Under the pieces are notes generated by a model. The model was given only the letters and a program-made list of their open reading frames with translations, did no database searches and was not told where the DNA came from. 64,000 nucleotides of DNA from Pseudomonas sp. MM223 (GTDB lineage Bacteria > Pseudomonadota > Gammaproteobacteria > Pseudomonadales > Pseudomonadaceae), in contig OX352322.1 in the NCBI GenBank assembly GCA_947090765.1, positions 1,259,501 through 1,323,500 of the forward strand, given 5' to 3'. Made by a program: the position numbers and the translations under genes. Below, piece after piece: positions 20,380-32,255 of the stretch; within the stretch, counting starts at the first letter, position 1; each line of letters begins with the position of its first letter.

Positions 20380-23226
20380 TTACAGCGCTGCAATCCGCGC
20401 ATGCTGCTCGGTGAAGTTGGCCAGGGCCTGTTCGGACTCGGCCAGCTTGGCACGCTCCTTCTCGATCACCGCAGGCGGTGCCTTGTCGACGAAGGCGGCG
20501 TTGGACAGCTTGCCACCCACGCGCGCGACTTCGCCTTGCAGGCGCTGGATTTCCTTGTTCAGGCGCGCCAGCTCGGCATCCTTGTCGATCAGGCCAGCCA
20601 TTGGCACCAGCACTTGCAGGTCACCCACCAGGGCCGTGGCCGACAGCGGCGCTTCGTCGGCATCGCCGAGGACGGTGAACGACTCGACCTTGGCCAGCTT
20701 CTTCAGCAGCGCTTCGTTTTCCTGCAGGCGGCGCTGGTCGTCGGCGTTGGCGTTTTTCAGGTACAGCGGCAGCGGCTTGCCTGGGCCGATGTTCATCTCG
20801 GCGCGGATGTTGCGCAGGCCAACCATCAGCTCTTTCAGCCACTCGATGTCGCCTTCGGCGGCAGCATCGATGCGTGCTTCATTGGCCACTGGCCAAGGCT
20901 GCAGCATGATGGTCTTGCCTTCGATACCGGCCAGCGGCGCGATGCGCTGCCAGATTTCTTCGGTAATGAACGGCATGAACGGGTGCGCCAGGCGCAGCGC
21001 CACTTCCAGTACGCGCACCAGGGTGCGACGGGTGCCGCGGGCGCGCTCGACCGGGGCGTTTTCGTCCCACAGTACCGGCTTGGACAGCTCCAGGTACCAG
21101 TCGCAGTACTGGTTCCAGATGAACTCGTACAGCGCCTGGCTGGCCAGGTCGAAGCGGAACTGCTCCAGCTGGCGGGTCACTTCGGCTTCGGTGCGCTGCA
21201 ACTGCGAGATGATCCAGCGATCAGCCAGCGACAGCTCGTAAGCTTCGCCGTTCTGGCCGCAGTCTTCGCCTTTGTCCAGCACGTAGCGGGCGGCGTTCCA
21301 GATCTTGTTGCAGAAGTTGCGGTAGCCTTCGACGCGGCCCATGTCGAACTTGATGTCGCGGCCCGTGGAGGCCAGCGAGCAGAAGGTGAAGCGCAGGGCG
21401 TCGGTGCCGTAACTGGCAATCCCTTCGGGGAACTCGGCCTTGGTCTGCTTGGCGATCTTCTCGGCAAGCTTGGGCTGCATCATGCCGCTGGTGCGTTTTT
21501 CCAGCAGGGCATCGAGGGTGATGCCGTCGACGATGTCCAGTGGGTCCAGCACGTTGCCCTTGGACTTGGACATCTTCTGGCCCTGGCCGTCACGTACCAG
21601 GCCGTGCACATACACGGTCTTGAACGGTACCTGTGGGGTGCCGTCCTCGTTCTTGATCAGGTGCATGGTCAGCATGATCATGCGCGCAACCCAGAAGAAG
21701 ATGATGTCGAAGCCGGTTACCAGCACATCGGTGGAGTGGAACTTCTTGAGGAACTCGGTCTGTTCAGGCCAGCCCAGGGTGGAGAAGGTCCACAGGCCCG
21801 AGCTGAACCAGGTGTCGAGTACGTCGTCGTCCTGGCGCAGGGCCACGTCGGCGCCCAGGTTGTGCTTGGTACGCACTTCGGCTTCGTCGCGGCCGACATA
21901 GACCTGGCCGGCCTCGTCGTACCACGCCGGGATACGGTGGCCCCACCACAGCTGGCGGCTGATGCACCAGTCCTGAATGTCACGCATCCAGGAGAAGTAC
22001 ATGTTCTCGTACTGCTTGGGCACGAACTGAATACGGCCGTCTTCCACGGCGGCAATGGCAGGTTCTGCCAGCGGCTTGGTGGAGACGTACCACTGGTCGG
22101 TCAGCCACGGCTCGATGACAGTGCCCGAACGGTCGCCTTTCGGCACTTTCAGGGCGTGGTCGTCGATGCTCACCAGCAGGCCCTGGGCGTCCAGGTCGGC
22201 AACGATCTGCTTGCGCGCGACGAAACGGTCGAGGTTGGCGTACTGGGCCGGCAGGCGGGTGTCGACCTGCTCGTTGACGCTGCCGTCGAGGTTGAAGGCC
22301 TGGGCGCTGGCCAGCACGAAGGCGTTCTTGTCGAAGATGTTCAGCAGCGGCAGGTTGTGGCGCTTGCCGACTTCGTAGTCGTTGAAGTCGTGAGCCGGGG
22401 TGATCTTCACGCAGCCGGTACCGAACTCGGGGTCGCAGTAGTCGTCGGCGATGATCGGGATGCGGCGGCCGACCAGTGGCAGTTCGACAAACTTGCCGAT
22501 CAGTGCCTGGTAGCGTTCGTCGTTCGGGTTGACCGCAACGGCGGCGTCACCCAGCAGGGTTTCCGGACGGGTAGTGGCGACGACCAGGTAGTCCTGGCCC
22601 TCGGCGGTCTTGGCGCCATCGGCCAGCGGGTAGCGCAGGTTCCACAGGTGGCCTTTTTCGTCGTGGTTTTCCACTTCGAGGTCGGAGATGGCCGTGTGCA
22701 GCTTGGTGTCCCAGTTGACCAGGCGCTTGCCGCGGTAGATCAGGCCGTCTTCATGCAGGCGCACGAACGCTTCCTTGACCGCTTCGGACAGGCCGTCGTC
22801 CATGGTGAAACGCTCGCGGCTCCAGTCTACCGACGAGCCCAGGCGGCGGATCTGGCGGCTGATGTTGCCGCCGGACTGGTCCTTCCATTCCCAGACCTTT
22901 TCCAGGAACTTTTCACGGCCCAGGTCATGCCGGTTCTGGCCCTTGGCTTCGAGCTGGCGCTCGACCAGCATCTGGGTGGCGATACCGGCGTGGTCGGTGC
23001 CTGGCTGCCACAGGGTGTCGCGGCCTTGCATGCGGCGGAAACGGATCAGGGCGTCCATGATCGCGTTGTTGAACCCGTGGCCCATGTGCAGGCTGCCGGT
23101 CACGTTCGGCGGCGGGATCATGATGGTGTAGGACTCGCCTGCACCTTGTGGGGCGAAATAGTTCTCGGACTCCCAGGTGTTGTACCAGGAAGTTTCGATG
23201 GCGTGCGGCTGGTAGGTCTTATCCAT
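20380..23226 (-). CDS. valS: Valyl-tRNA synthetase ValS
   Basis: Class I aminoacyl-tRNA synthetase that charges tRNA-Val and edits mischarged threonine. I chose the ATG at 23226 ([20 protein letters not shown]), giving 948 aa, the usual Pseudomonas size; an ATG 21 nt upstream is an alternative. The HIGH-type motif is [14 protein letters not shown] (about residues 39-52) and the KMSKS loop is [12 protein letters not shown] (about 554-565). An editing domain lies between them, and a C-terminal coiled coil rich in E/K/R (about 880-948) arms the tRNA contact. Confidence 0.98.
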   Translation of the reverse strand: MDKTYQPHAIETSWYNTWESENYFAPQGAGESYTIMIPPPNVTGSLHMGHGFNNAIMDALIRFRRMQGRDTLWQPGTDHAGIATQMLVERQLEAKGQNRHDLGREKFLEKVWEWKDQSGGNISRQIRRLGSSVDWSRERFTMDDGLSEAVKEAFVRLHEDGLIYRGKRLVNWDTKLHTAISDLEVENHDEKGHLWNLRYPLADGAKTAEGQDYLVVATTRPETLLGDAAVAVNPNDERYQALIGKFVELPLVGRRIPIIADDYCDPEFGTGCVKITPAHDFNDYEVGKRHNLPLLNIFDKNAFVLASAQAFNLDGSVNEQVDTRLPAQYANLDRFVARKQIVADLDAQGLLVSIDDHALKVPKGDRSGTVIEPWLTDQWYVSTKPLAEPAIAAVEDGRIQFVPKQYENMYFSWMRDIQDWCISRQLWWGHRIPAWYDEAGQVYVGRDEAEVRTKHNLGADVALRQDDDVLDTWFSSGLWTFSTLGWPEQTEFLKKFHSTDVLVTGFDIIFFWVARMIMLTMHLIKNEDGTPQVPFKTVYVHGLVRDGQGQKMSKSKGNVLDPLDIVDGITLDALLEKRTSGMMQPKLAEKIAKQTKAEFPEGIASYGTDALRFTFCSLASTGRDIKFDMGRVEGYRNFCNKIWNAARYVLDKGEDCGQNGEAYELSLADRWIISQLQRTEAEVTRQLEQFRFDLASQALYEFIWNQYCDWYLELSKPVLWDENAPVERARGTRRTLVRVLEVALRLAHPFMPFITEEIWQRIAPLAGIEGKTIMLQPWPVANEARIDAAAEGDIEWLKELMVGLRNIRAEMNIGPGKPLPLYLKNANADDQRRLQENEALLKKLAKVESFTVLGDADEAPLSATALVGDLQVLVPMAGLIDKDAELARLNKEIQRLQGEVARVGGKLSNAAFVDKAPPAVIEKERAKLAESEQALANFTEQHARIAAL

Positions 23227-23303
23227 GCGCGGCGGGACCCTGTGCATTTATTCGGGAAAGCCGGGAAGTATAACCAAGCTGGGGTGTTGAGGCGACAGCC
23301 GCT

Positions 23304-23405
23304 GGGGCTGCTTTGCAGCCCATTCGCGGCACAAGGCCGCTCCTACAGGGATCGCAGCGCCTGCAGGAGCGGCCTTGTGCCGCGAATGGGCCGCAAAGCA
23401 GCCCC
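23304..23405. repeat. REP inverted pair (class 1) upstream of valS
   Basis: An extended inverted repeat: GGGGCTGCTTTGCAGCCCAT at 23304 faces its imperfect complement ending at 23405, including the class 1 core ACAAGGCCGCTCCTACAG. It lies between the small hypothetical gene and valS, inside a run of minus-strand genes. Confidence 0.85.
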
Positions 23406-23411
23406 GGAATA

Positions 23412-23777
23412 TCACTCGGTACGCTTGATCAACCGCTCGATTCGCGCATCCAGCCGGCGCTTGATCTCGTTCTCGATATGCGGGGTGAAGTCGTTGATCA
23501 CGTCCTGCATGATCATCTGTGCCGCTGCACGCAGCTCGCTTTCAAGGTGCAGCAGGGTGTCCTGGCGGCGGGCCTGTGGGTCATCCACGGGCTCGGCAGC
23601 CACCGGCTCGACAACCCGTGCAGGGTTACCGGCAGGTTCTTCCAGCAGCAACGGGATTTGCTCCACCGTCTCGGTCAGCAGCGGCGGTTGCAGGTCGGCG
23701 TCGCCAAGCAGCTGGCGGATCGACTCGAGGTCATCGAGCAGATGGGCGGAGTCGGGCAAAGGGGAGGGCTTGTCCAT
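23412..23777 (-). CDS. Conserved small protein of unknown function next to holC
   Basis: A 121-aa acidic protein starting MDKPSPLPDSAHLLDDLESI (ATG at 23777; a TTG overlapping the holC stop is possible). I recognise no domain. The N-terminal half is Leu/Asp/Glu/Pro-rich and looks disordered; the C-terminal half (about 70-121, LLHLESELRAAAQMIMQDVI then HIENEIKRRLDARIERLIKR) is predicted helical and amphipathic, possibly a coiled coil. It lies 5 nt after holC and is probably co-transcribed with it. Confidence 0.7.
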   Translation of the reverse strand: MDKPSPLPDSAHLLDDLESIRQLLGDADLQPPLLTETVEQIPLLLEEPAGNPARVVEPVAAEPVDDPQARRQDTLLHLESELRAAAQMIMQDVINDFTPHIENEIKRRLDARIERLIKRTE

Positions 23778-23782
23778 CGTCG

Positions 23783-24211
23783 TCAAAGTCGCTGTAAGCG
23801 GTGGTCTTGCAGAGCATAGCCCTGTTCGCGGTAGAAACGGAATCGCTCACGGGCCGATTGGCGTATGCCAGGCTCTTCGACCACGATTTCGGCCACCCGC
23901 TCGAACTGGCCGACGAAACCGGGTACGCCGGCCCCCAGGTTGATCAGCAGGTCGCGGTGCTCGCCGGCGTTGTCAGCCAGGCCCAAGGCCACGCTGGCAT
24001 CGGCATGCAGCTCGGCCAGGTCGTGGGGCACGAAGGCTTCGCCCTTGAAACGCCACAAACGCAGGTCCAGCTCGTTGCGTTGTGCTTCATCCTGGCAGTG
24101 CAGATAGACCCGGTGGCCAAGGCGCCAGGCCTTTTCGCACAGTTTGCAGGCGAAATCGAGCCGCGCCGACAGCGAGTCGGTGGGCAAGATGTAGAAGTCG
24201 ACTTTGCTCAT
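23783..24211 (-). CDS. holC: DNA polymerase III subunit chi HolC
   Basis: Clamp-loader accessory subunit that links the replisome to single-strand-binding protein. The 142 aa match the chi family: KVDFYILPTDSLSARLDFAC, LCEKAWRLGHRVYLHCQDEA, and FVPHDLAELHADASVALGLA. A good start ATG is at 24211. It lies 50 nt downstream of pepA, the conserved pepA-holC(-valS) order of gammaproteobacteria. Confidence 0.93.
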   Translation of the reverse strand: MSKVDFYILPTDSLSARLDFACKLCEKAWRLGHRVYLHCQDEAQRNELDLRLWRFKGEAFVPHDLAELHADASVALGLADNAGEHRDLLINLGAGVPGFVGQFERVAEIVVEEPGIRQSARERFRFYREQGYALQDHRLQRL

Positions 24212-24261
24212 GGTGGTAATCGCCGGCCGGTGGTGCGCAAGGCACCACCGGCCTCACGGCG

Positions 24262-26056
<1,795 letters not shown>

Positions 26057-27172
26057 TTGATCGTCTTTCGTTATTTGTCCCGCGAGGTCCTGGTGACCTT
26101 GAGCGCCGTCAGCGCTGTGCTGCTGGTGATCATCATGAGTGGGCGCTTCATCAAGTACCTGGCCCAGGCGGCCCAGGGCGTGCTCGACCCGGGCGTGCTG
26201 TTCCTGATCATGGGCTTCCGGCTGCCGGGTTTCCTGCAACTGATCCTGCCTCTGGGGCTGTTCCTCGGCATTCTTTTGGCTTACGGGCGGCTGTACCTGG
26301 AAAGCGAGATGACTGTGCTGTCCGCAACCGGGATGAGCCAGCAGCGCCTGTTGGGGCTGACCATGGCGCCTGCGGCACTGGTTGCCCTGCTGGTGGCCTG
26401 GCTGAGCCTGAGCCTGGCGCCATTGGGCGTGGCCCAGGTGCAGCAGATCATTGCGCAGCAGGACGCCCTGACCGAGTTCGACACCTTGGTGCCGGGCCGC
26501 TTCCAGACCTTGCGTGACGGCTCGCGGGTAACCTACACCGAGCAGCTGTCGGACGACCGCATCAACCTGGCGGGGGTGTTCATCTCCGAGAAGCGCTTCA
26601 GCCAGGACAAGACCAAGGACCGCGCCCCGTCGGTACTGGTTGCTGAAAAAGGTCACCAGGAGATCCAGGCCGACGGCAACCGTTACCTGGTGCTGGAAAA
26701 CGGCTATCGCTACGACGGTAACCCGGGCCAGGCCGATTATCGCGCCATCAAGTACGACACTTATGGTGTACTGCTGCCCAAACCGGAAGTCGCCGAGGAA
26801 GTGACCGAGCGCGAAGCCATCCCTACGTCCGAGCTGATCGGCAAGAAGGGCCTGCGGGAGCGTGCCGAGCTGCAATGGCGGTTGTCGCTGCCAATTCTGG
26901 TGTTCATCGTTACCCTGCTGGCGGTACCGCTGTCGAGGGTCAACCCCCGCCAGGGCCGCTTCCTCAAGCTGCTGCCGGCAATTCTCTTGTACATGGCCTA
27001 CCTGACAATGCTGATTTCCGTACGCGGCGCCCTCGAGAAGGGCAAATTGCCGATTGGCCTGGGCATGTGGTGGGTCCACGGCCTGTTCCTGCTGATCGGC
27101 CTCGGCCTGTTGTACTGGGAACCGCTGCGCCTCAAGCGCGCCGCCCGTCGTGCGGAGGTGGCCCATGGGTAA
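26057..27172 (+). CDS. lptF: LPS export permease LptF
   Basis: One of the two permease subunits of LptB2FG, which extracts LPS from the inner membrane. I chose the TTG at 26057 (LIVFRYLSREVLVTLSAVSA), which follows an AGGAG site by 8 nt and gives 371 aa; the ATG upstream has no support. The YjgP/YjgQ layout is visible: three N-terminal helices, a large periplasmic jellyroll (about 130-260), and three C-terminal helices. Its 3' end overlaps lptG by 8 nt. Confidence 0.94.
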   Translation: MIVFRYLSREVLVTLSAVSAVLLVIIMSGRFIKYLAQAAQGVLDPGVLFLIMGFRLPGFLQLILPLGLFLGILLAYGRLYLESEMTVLSATGMSQQRLLGLTMAPAALVALLVAWLSLSLAPLGVAQVQQIIAQQDALTEFDTLVPGRFQTLRDGSRVTYTEQLSDDRINLAGVFISEKRFSQDKTKDRAPSVLVAEKGHQEIQADGNRYLVLENGYRYDGNPGQADYRAIKYDTYGVLLPKPEVAEEVTEREAIPTSELIGKKGLRERAELQWRLSLPILVFIVTLLAVPLSRVNPRQGRFLKLLPAILLYMAYLTMLISVRGALEKGKLPIGLGMWWVHGLFLLIGLGLLYWEPLRLKRAARRAEVAHG

Positions 27173-28226
27173 GCTGGACCGCTACATCGGCCAGAGCGTG
27201 CTGCTGGCCATCCTGGCGGTGCTGGGCATCATCCTTGGCCTGGCCTCGCTGTTCGCCTTCATCGACGAGATGAGCGACCTGAGTGACACCTACACGGTGA
27301 TGGAGGCTGGCAACTTCGTCATGCTCACCGCACCGCGGCGGCTGTACGACATGCTGCCGATGGCCGCCTTGATCGGTTGCCTGATCGGCCTGGGCAGCCT
27401 GGCCAGCAGCAGCGAGCTGACCATCATGCGTGCTGCCGGGGTTTCCATCGGCCGCATCGTCTGGGCGGTGATGAAGCCGATGCTGGTGCTGATGCTGGTT
27501 GGCCTGCTGATTGGCGAATACGTGGCACCGGTGACCGAGAACAAGGCCCAGGCCGACCGTTCCCTGGCCCAGGGCGGTGGTGAAGCGCAAAGCTCCAAGC
27601 GCGGCATGTGGCACCGCCAGGGTGAAGAGTACGTGCACATCAACGCCGTGCAGCCCAACGGCCTGTTGCTGGGTGTGACCCGTTACCGTTTCGACAGCGA
27701 GCGCAAGATTGTCACTTCGAGCTTCGCCCGCCGCGCGCAGTACCAGGACGACCACTGGTTGCTCGCCGATGTGCGTACTACTCACTTCCGTGGCGACCAC
27801 ACCGAAGTCATCAGCGCGCCGCAGGAGCGCTGGGACGTTTCGCTCACGCCACAACTGCTCAATACCGTGATCCTGGCACCAGAGTCGCTGTCCATTACCG
27901 GGTTGTGGGACTACATCCACTACCTGTCCGACCAGGGCCTGAACAACGCCCGTTACTGGTTGGCGTTCTGGAGCAAAGTGCTGCAGCCGATGGTGACCGC
28001 GGCGTTGGTGCTGATGGCGATTTCCTTCATCTTCGGCCCGCTGCGCTCGGTAACTCTGGGCCAGCGCGTGTTCACCGGGGTGTTGGTGGGCTTTGTGTTC
28101 CGCATCGCCCAGGACCTGCTGGGGCCTTCGAGCCAGGTGTTCGGTTTCCCGCCGTTGCTGGCGGTGGTGATACCGGCGGGCATCTGTGCCTTGGCCGGTG
28201 TCTGGCTGTTGCGCCGGGCTGGGTAG
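27165..28226 (+). CDS. lptG: LPS export permease LptG
   Basis: Second permease subunit of LptB2FG. The ATG at 27165 (MGKLDRYIGQSVLLAILAVL) lies inside the end of lptF, giving 353 aa. It shows the LptG helix pattern and the conserved SSELTIMRAAGVSIGRIV segment, which contacts LptB. The periplasmic part is about residues 130-260. A clear terminator lies 14 nt after the stop, so the operon is lptFG alone. Confidence 0.95.
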   Translation: MGKLDRYIGQSVLLAILAVLGIILGLASLFAFIDEMSDLSDTYTVMEAGNFVMLTAPRRLYDMLPMAALIGCLIGLGSLASSSELTIMRAAGVSIGRIVWAVMKPMLVLMLVGLLIGEYVAPVTENKAQADRSLAQGGGEAQSSKRGMWHRQGEEYVHINAVQPNGLLLGVTRYRFDSERKIVTSSFARRAQYQDDHWLLADVRTTHFRGDHTEVISAPQERWDVSLTPQLLNTVILAPESLSITGLWDYIHYLSDQGLNNARYWLAFWSKVLQPMVTAALVLMAISFIFGPLRSVTLGQRVFTGVLVGFVFRIAQDLLGPSSQVFGFPPLLAVVIPAGICALAGVWLLRRAG

Positions 28227-28240
28227 TGGCCTGAGCTGCA

Positions 28241-28272
28241 GCAAAAAGCCGACCCTAGGGTCGGCTTTTTGC
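28241..28272 (+). terminator. Rho-independent terminator after lptG
   Basis: AAAAAGCCGAC (28243-28253) pairs with GTCGGCTTTTT (28260-28270) around CCTAGG. The stem is perfect and ends in five T. It is symmetric, so it could also stop minus-strand transcripts. Confidence 0.88.
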
Positions 28273-28305
28273 TGGTTCAATTCTGATTTCAGGCTTGTGC
28301 TTGAC

Positions 28306-28400
28306 CTGTAGGAGCAGCCTTGTGCTGCGAAAGGGCCGGTATGGCTGAATAACTTCTTTGGCTGTGATGGCCTCTTCGCAGTACAAGGCTGCTCCTACAG
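28306..28400. repeat. REP inverted pair (class 1) between lptG and the RDD gene
   Basis: CTGTAGGAGCAGCCTTGTGC at 28306 faces its complement ending at 28400; the right unit has one change (GTACAAGG). It lies between the convergent lptG and RDD genes, after the lptG terminator. Confidence 0.83.
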
Positions 28401-28437
28401 ATCAGTGGCTGCCTTGAAGCTTGTGCTCACCCTTGGG

Positions 28438-28926
28438 TCATTTCTTCTGCTTTGGCAGCCGCACCAGCTGGGTTTCCGAATAAATGTCATGCCAGCCACG
28501 CTTGCGCTTGTCGATCAGCACCCAGAAAAAGCCCAGCCCCAGGCACAGCCATGAAGCAATCGACACTACGAACCGCAACAATGCCTGCCACAGGCTGATG
28601 GCCGAGCCATCGGCATTCTGCACGCGCACGCCCCATACCTGCATGCCCAGGGTCTGCCCGCCATGGGTCCAGAACTTGGCAAAGAAGCCGAACAACGCAA
28701 ACAGCAGTACCGTCGACAATAGCGGGTCGCCGTCCAGTGCGCCGGCTTCGGTCAGCTCACGCATGCGCGCTTCGCCGATGATCGCCATCTGAATCAGCTT
28801 GTAGGCACCGGCGGTCACGATCAGCAGCGCAGTACACAGCAAAAAGTCATAGAACATCGCAGCCAGGCGCCGACCCAGGCCGACCGGTGGAAAATCACCC
28901 TGGGGTGTTAGCAGAGGCTTGGACAT
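28438..28926 (-). CDS. RDD family membrane protein
   Basis: Small inner-membrane protein of 162 aa with about three hydrophobic segments. The RDD-family residues are in GLGRRLAAMFYDFLLCTALL (Arg and Asp near the first helix), and GGQTLGMQVWGVRVQNADGS follows the second helix. A third helix near SIASWLCLGLGFFWVLID precedes a basic tail (LPKQKK). The function of the family is mostly unknown; some members are linked to ion transport. It stands apart from the cold-shock gene, with a terminator between them. Confidence 0.82.
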   Translation of the reverse strand: MSKPLLTPQGDFPPVGLGRRLAAMFYDFLLCTALLIVTAGAYKLIQMAIIGEARMRELTEAGALDGDPLLSTVLLFALFGFFAKFWTHGGQTLGMQVWGVRVQNADGSAISLWQALLRFVVSIASWLCLGLGFFWVLIDKRKRGWHDIYSETQLVRLPKQKK

Positions 28927-28966
28927 GCAGGACGGCTCCGGAGGACGAAACCGCTATTCTACGGGC

Positions 28967-29000
28967 AAAAAAAAGCCCCTGCACTTGGCAGGGGCTTTTT
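28967..29000 (-). terminator. Terminator of the cold-shock gene
   Basis: AGCCCCTGC (28974-28982) pairs with GCAGGGGCT (28988-28996). Read on the minus strand it ends in eight T (28967-28974). It lies 19 nt beyond the csp stop and before the RDD start. The plus-strand direction also has five T. Confidence 0.88.
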
Positions 29001-29018
29001 CTCGAAGTCTTGTTCGGC

Positions 29019-29231
29019 TTAGCCGAGGACTTGGACCTTGTCAGCTTGCATGCCTTTCTGGCCTTGCACTGCTTCGAAGGTAACTTTCTGGCCTTCTTTC
29101 AGGCTCTTGAAGCCGTTGCCTTCGATAGCGCGGAAGTGCACGAACAGATCGGCACCGCTCTCTGGGGTGATGAAACCATAACCTTTTTCGTCATTGAACC
29201 ACTTGACGGTACCGTTCTGACGCTCAGCCAT
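29019..29231 (-). CDS. Cold-shock domain protein (CspA family)
   Basis: Single cold-shock-domain RNA-binding protein of 70 aa that melts RNA structure. RNP1 is KGYGFITP and RNP2 is DLFVHFRAI. An AGGAAATAAGATA leader precedes the ATG, giving a good ribosome site. The lengthy upstream untranslated region would suit post-transcriptional control, which is common in this family. It resembles Pseudomonas CapB/CspA. It forms its own unit between terminators. Confidence 0.94.
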   Translation of the reverse strand: MAERQNGTVKWFNDEKGYGFITPESGADLFVHFRAIEGNGFKSLKEGQKVTFEAVQGQKGMQADKVQVLG

Positions 29232-29588
29232 TATCTTATTTCCTATGAAACTTAAATTTTGATGACAGTTTCTTCTGCATTGTTTGTAAGCAAAAGATTA
29301 CTGGGCTGGGTTGCAGGAAAGTAAGAGACGTCGAACGGGTTGTAGCAGATTGCGGCTACTGGCCCAGGTCACGAACTGTTGCGACCCATGCAAACACAGT
29401 GCAGTGACTCTACGCCAACTCCCGAGCGAAAAACAAGCCCTTGGTCGTATGGAAAATTGGCCGCTTGCCGATAACCGACCGGTTTGTCGGAAACGGCATG
29501 GCGCCTGGCCTGGCGCCATGTTCAAAAGTTATTGGGCAGGTTCGAAAACGAATATGTCAAACCTGCCCACAACCTTCACAAAGCCGTT
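29232..29588. promoter_or_regulatory. gcvT-csp intergenic region, likely long csp leader
   Basis: A 357-nt gap between the gcvT stop and the csp start, both on the minus strand. It holds no believable gene. A perfect 9-bp inverted repeat, CATGGCGCC with GGCGCCATG (29497-29520), lies about 70 nt after gcvT without a U-tract, and a weaker CCGAC/GTCGG stem is close by. I cannot pick a single confident csp promoter. Confidence 0.5.
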
Positions 29589-30710
29589 TCAGCCACGGTA
29601 GTAACGTTGCGCCACGAAAGGCATTTTGCTGACTTTCAAGGCAACCTTCTTGCCACGCACCAAGGCAAACAGTGCGGTGTCGAGTGCAGTATGTTCACTA
29701 TCGATATAACCCATTGCGACAGGTGCGCCGAGTGTCGGGCCAAAGCCGCCGCTGCACACTTTACCCACCGGTTTATCGTTGGCATCGACAATATCCGCGC
29801 CTTCACGTACTGGCGTGCGCTCCTGCGGCAACAGGCCAACACGTTTGCGCGCCACACCGTCGCGCTGGTGGGCAAAGATCGCTTCGGCGCCGGGGAAGCC
29901 GGCCGCGCGTGCACCGTCGGCACGGCGCACCTTCGAAATCGCCCACAGCAGGCTGGCTTCGATCGGGGTGGTCTCGGTATTCATGTCATGGCCATACAGG
30001 CACAGGCCGGCTTCCAGGCGCAGCGAGTCGCGCGCGCCCAGGCCGATAGGCTGCACTTCTGGCTCGGCGAGCAGGCGGCGGGCCAAGGCTTCGGCGGCCT
30101 GGGCCGGTACCGAAATTTCGTAGCCGTCTTCGCCGGTGTAGCCCGAGCGGCTGACGAAGCAGTCTTCACCCAGCAGTTTTACCGGGCGGAACTGCATGAA
30201 GGTCATGCCGGCCACTTCCGGGGCCAGGCGCTCCAGTACCTTGACCGCTGTCGGGCCTTGCAGGGCGAGCAGGGCGCGTTGCTCGAACAATGGCTGCACC
30301 TCGCAACGGCTGCCGATGTGCGCTTGCAGGTGGGCCAGGTCCTGGTCCTTGCAAGCGGCGTTCACCACCAGGAACAGGGTGTTGTCGCCCAGGTTGGCAA
30401 CCATCAGGTCATCAAGGATGCCGCCTTGTTCATTGGTGAACATGGCATAGCGCTGCATGCCCACCGGCAGGTCGATGATATCCACCGGCACCAGACTTTC
30501 CAGCGCCTTGGCGGCATCGGCACCGCGCAGGATGATCTGGCCCATGTGCGAGACGTCGAACAGGCCGGCCTGCTCGCGGGTGTGCAGGTGTTCCTTGAGC
30601 ACGCCCAGCGGGTACTGCACCGGCATGTCGTAGCCGGCAAACGGCACCATGCGCGCACCCAGTTCCAGGTGCAGGGCGTGCAGTGGGGTCTTGAGCAGTG
30701 TTTCGGACAT
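29589..30710 (-). CDS. gcvT: Glycine cleavage system T protein (aminomethyltransferase)
   Basis: Transfers the methylene group from the aminomethyl-lipoyl arm of GcvH to tetrahydrofolate, releasing ammonia. The 373 aa start [20 protein letters not shown]. The folate-binding region is near the N-terminus ([20 protein letters not shown]), the conserved FDVSHMGQI follows, and the C-terminal barrel includes GFPGAEAIF. It is the last gene of the gcvH-gcvP-sdaA-gcvT operon, 27 nt after sdaA. Confidence 0.95.
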   Translation of the reverse strand: MSETLLKTPLHALHLELGARMVPFAGYDMPVQYPLGVLKEHLHTREQAGLFDVSHMGQIILRGADAAKALESLVPVDIIDLPVGMQRYAMFTNEQGGILDDLMVANLGDNTLFLVVNAACKDQDLAHLQAHIGSRCEVQPLFEQRALLALQGPTAVKVLERLAPEVAGMTFMQFRPVKLLGEDCFVSRSGYTGEDGYEISVPAQAAEALARRLLAEPEVQPIGLGARDSLRLEAGLCLYGHDMNTETTPIEASLLWAISKVRRADGARAAGFPGAEAIFAHQRDGVARKRVGLLPQERTPVREGADIVDANDKPVGKVCSGGFGPTLGAPVAMGYIDSEHTALDTALFALVRGKKVALKVSKMPFVAQRYYRG

Positions 30711-30737
30711 CGGTGACTCCTTGGTTTTATTGTTGGG

Positions 30738-32114
<1,377 letters not shown>

Positions 32115-32154
32115 TGCTCTTTCCCTCCCGAGGGTAAAGGCGAGTGCTGCGCAC

Positions 32155-32244
32155 TCGATCGCCGGCAAGCCAGCTCCCACAGGTACTGCACAAGCCTTGG
32201 GAGCAGTGGGGACCTTGTGGGGCTGGCTTGCCGGCGATGAGGCC
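32155..32244. repeat. REP inverted pair (class 2) between gcvP and sdaA
   Basis: CGATCGCCGGCAAGCCAGCT at 32156 faces GGCTGGCTTGCCGGCGAT ending near 32238. The right unit is degenerate in the GGGAGC part. It is inside the presumed operon, so it may influence the relative amounts of gcvP and sdaA mRNA. Confidence 0.75.
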
Positions 32245-32255
32245 AGAGAGTCGAA

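Noticed and set aside
20401..23943. An open frame of 1180 codons on the plus strand, opposite valS
   Set aside because: It is a mirror of the high-G+C valS coding frame. Its translation is a low-complexity run of Leu, Val, Gly, Gln and His residues with no domain, and it runs on into the next genes.
29298..29525. Short frames in the gcvT-csp gap
   Set aside because: None has a ribosome site or family features. The region fits better as the csp leader.
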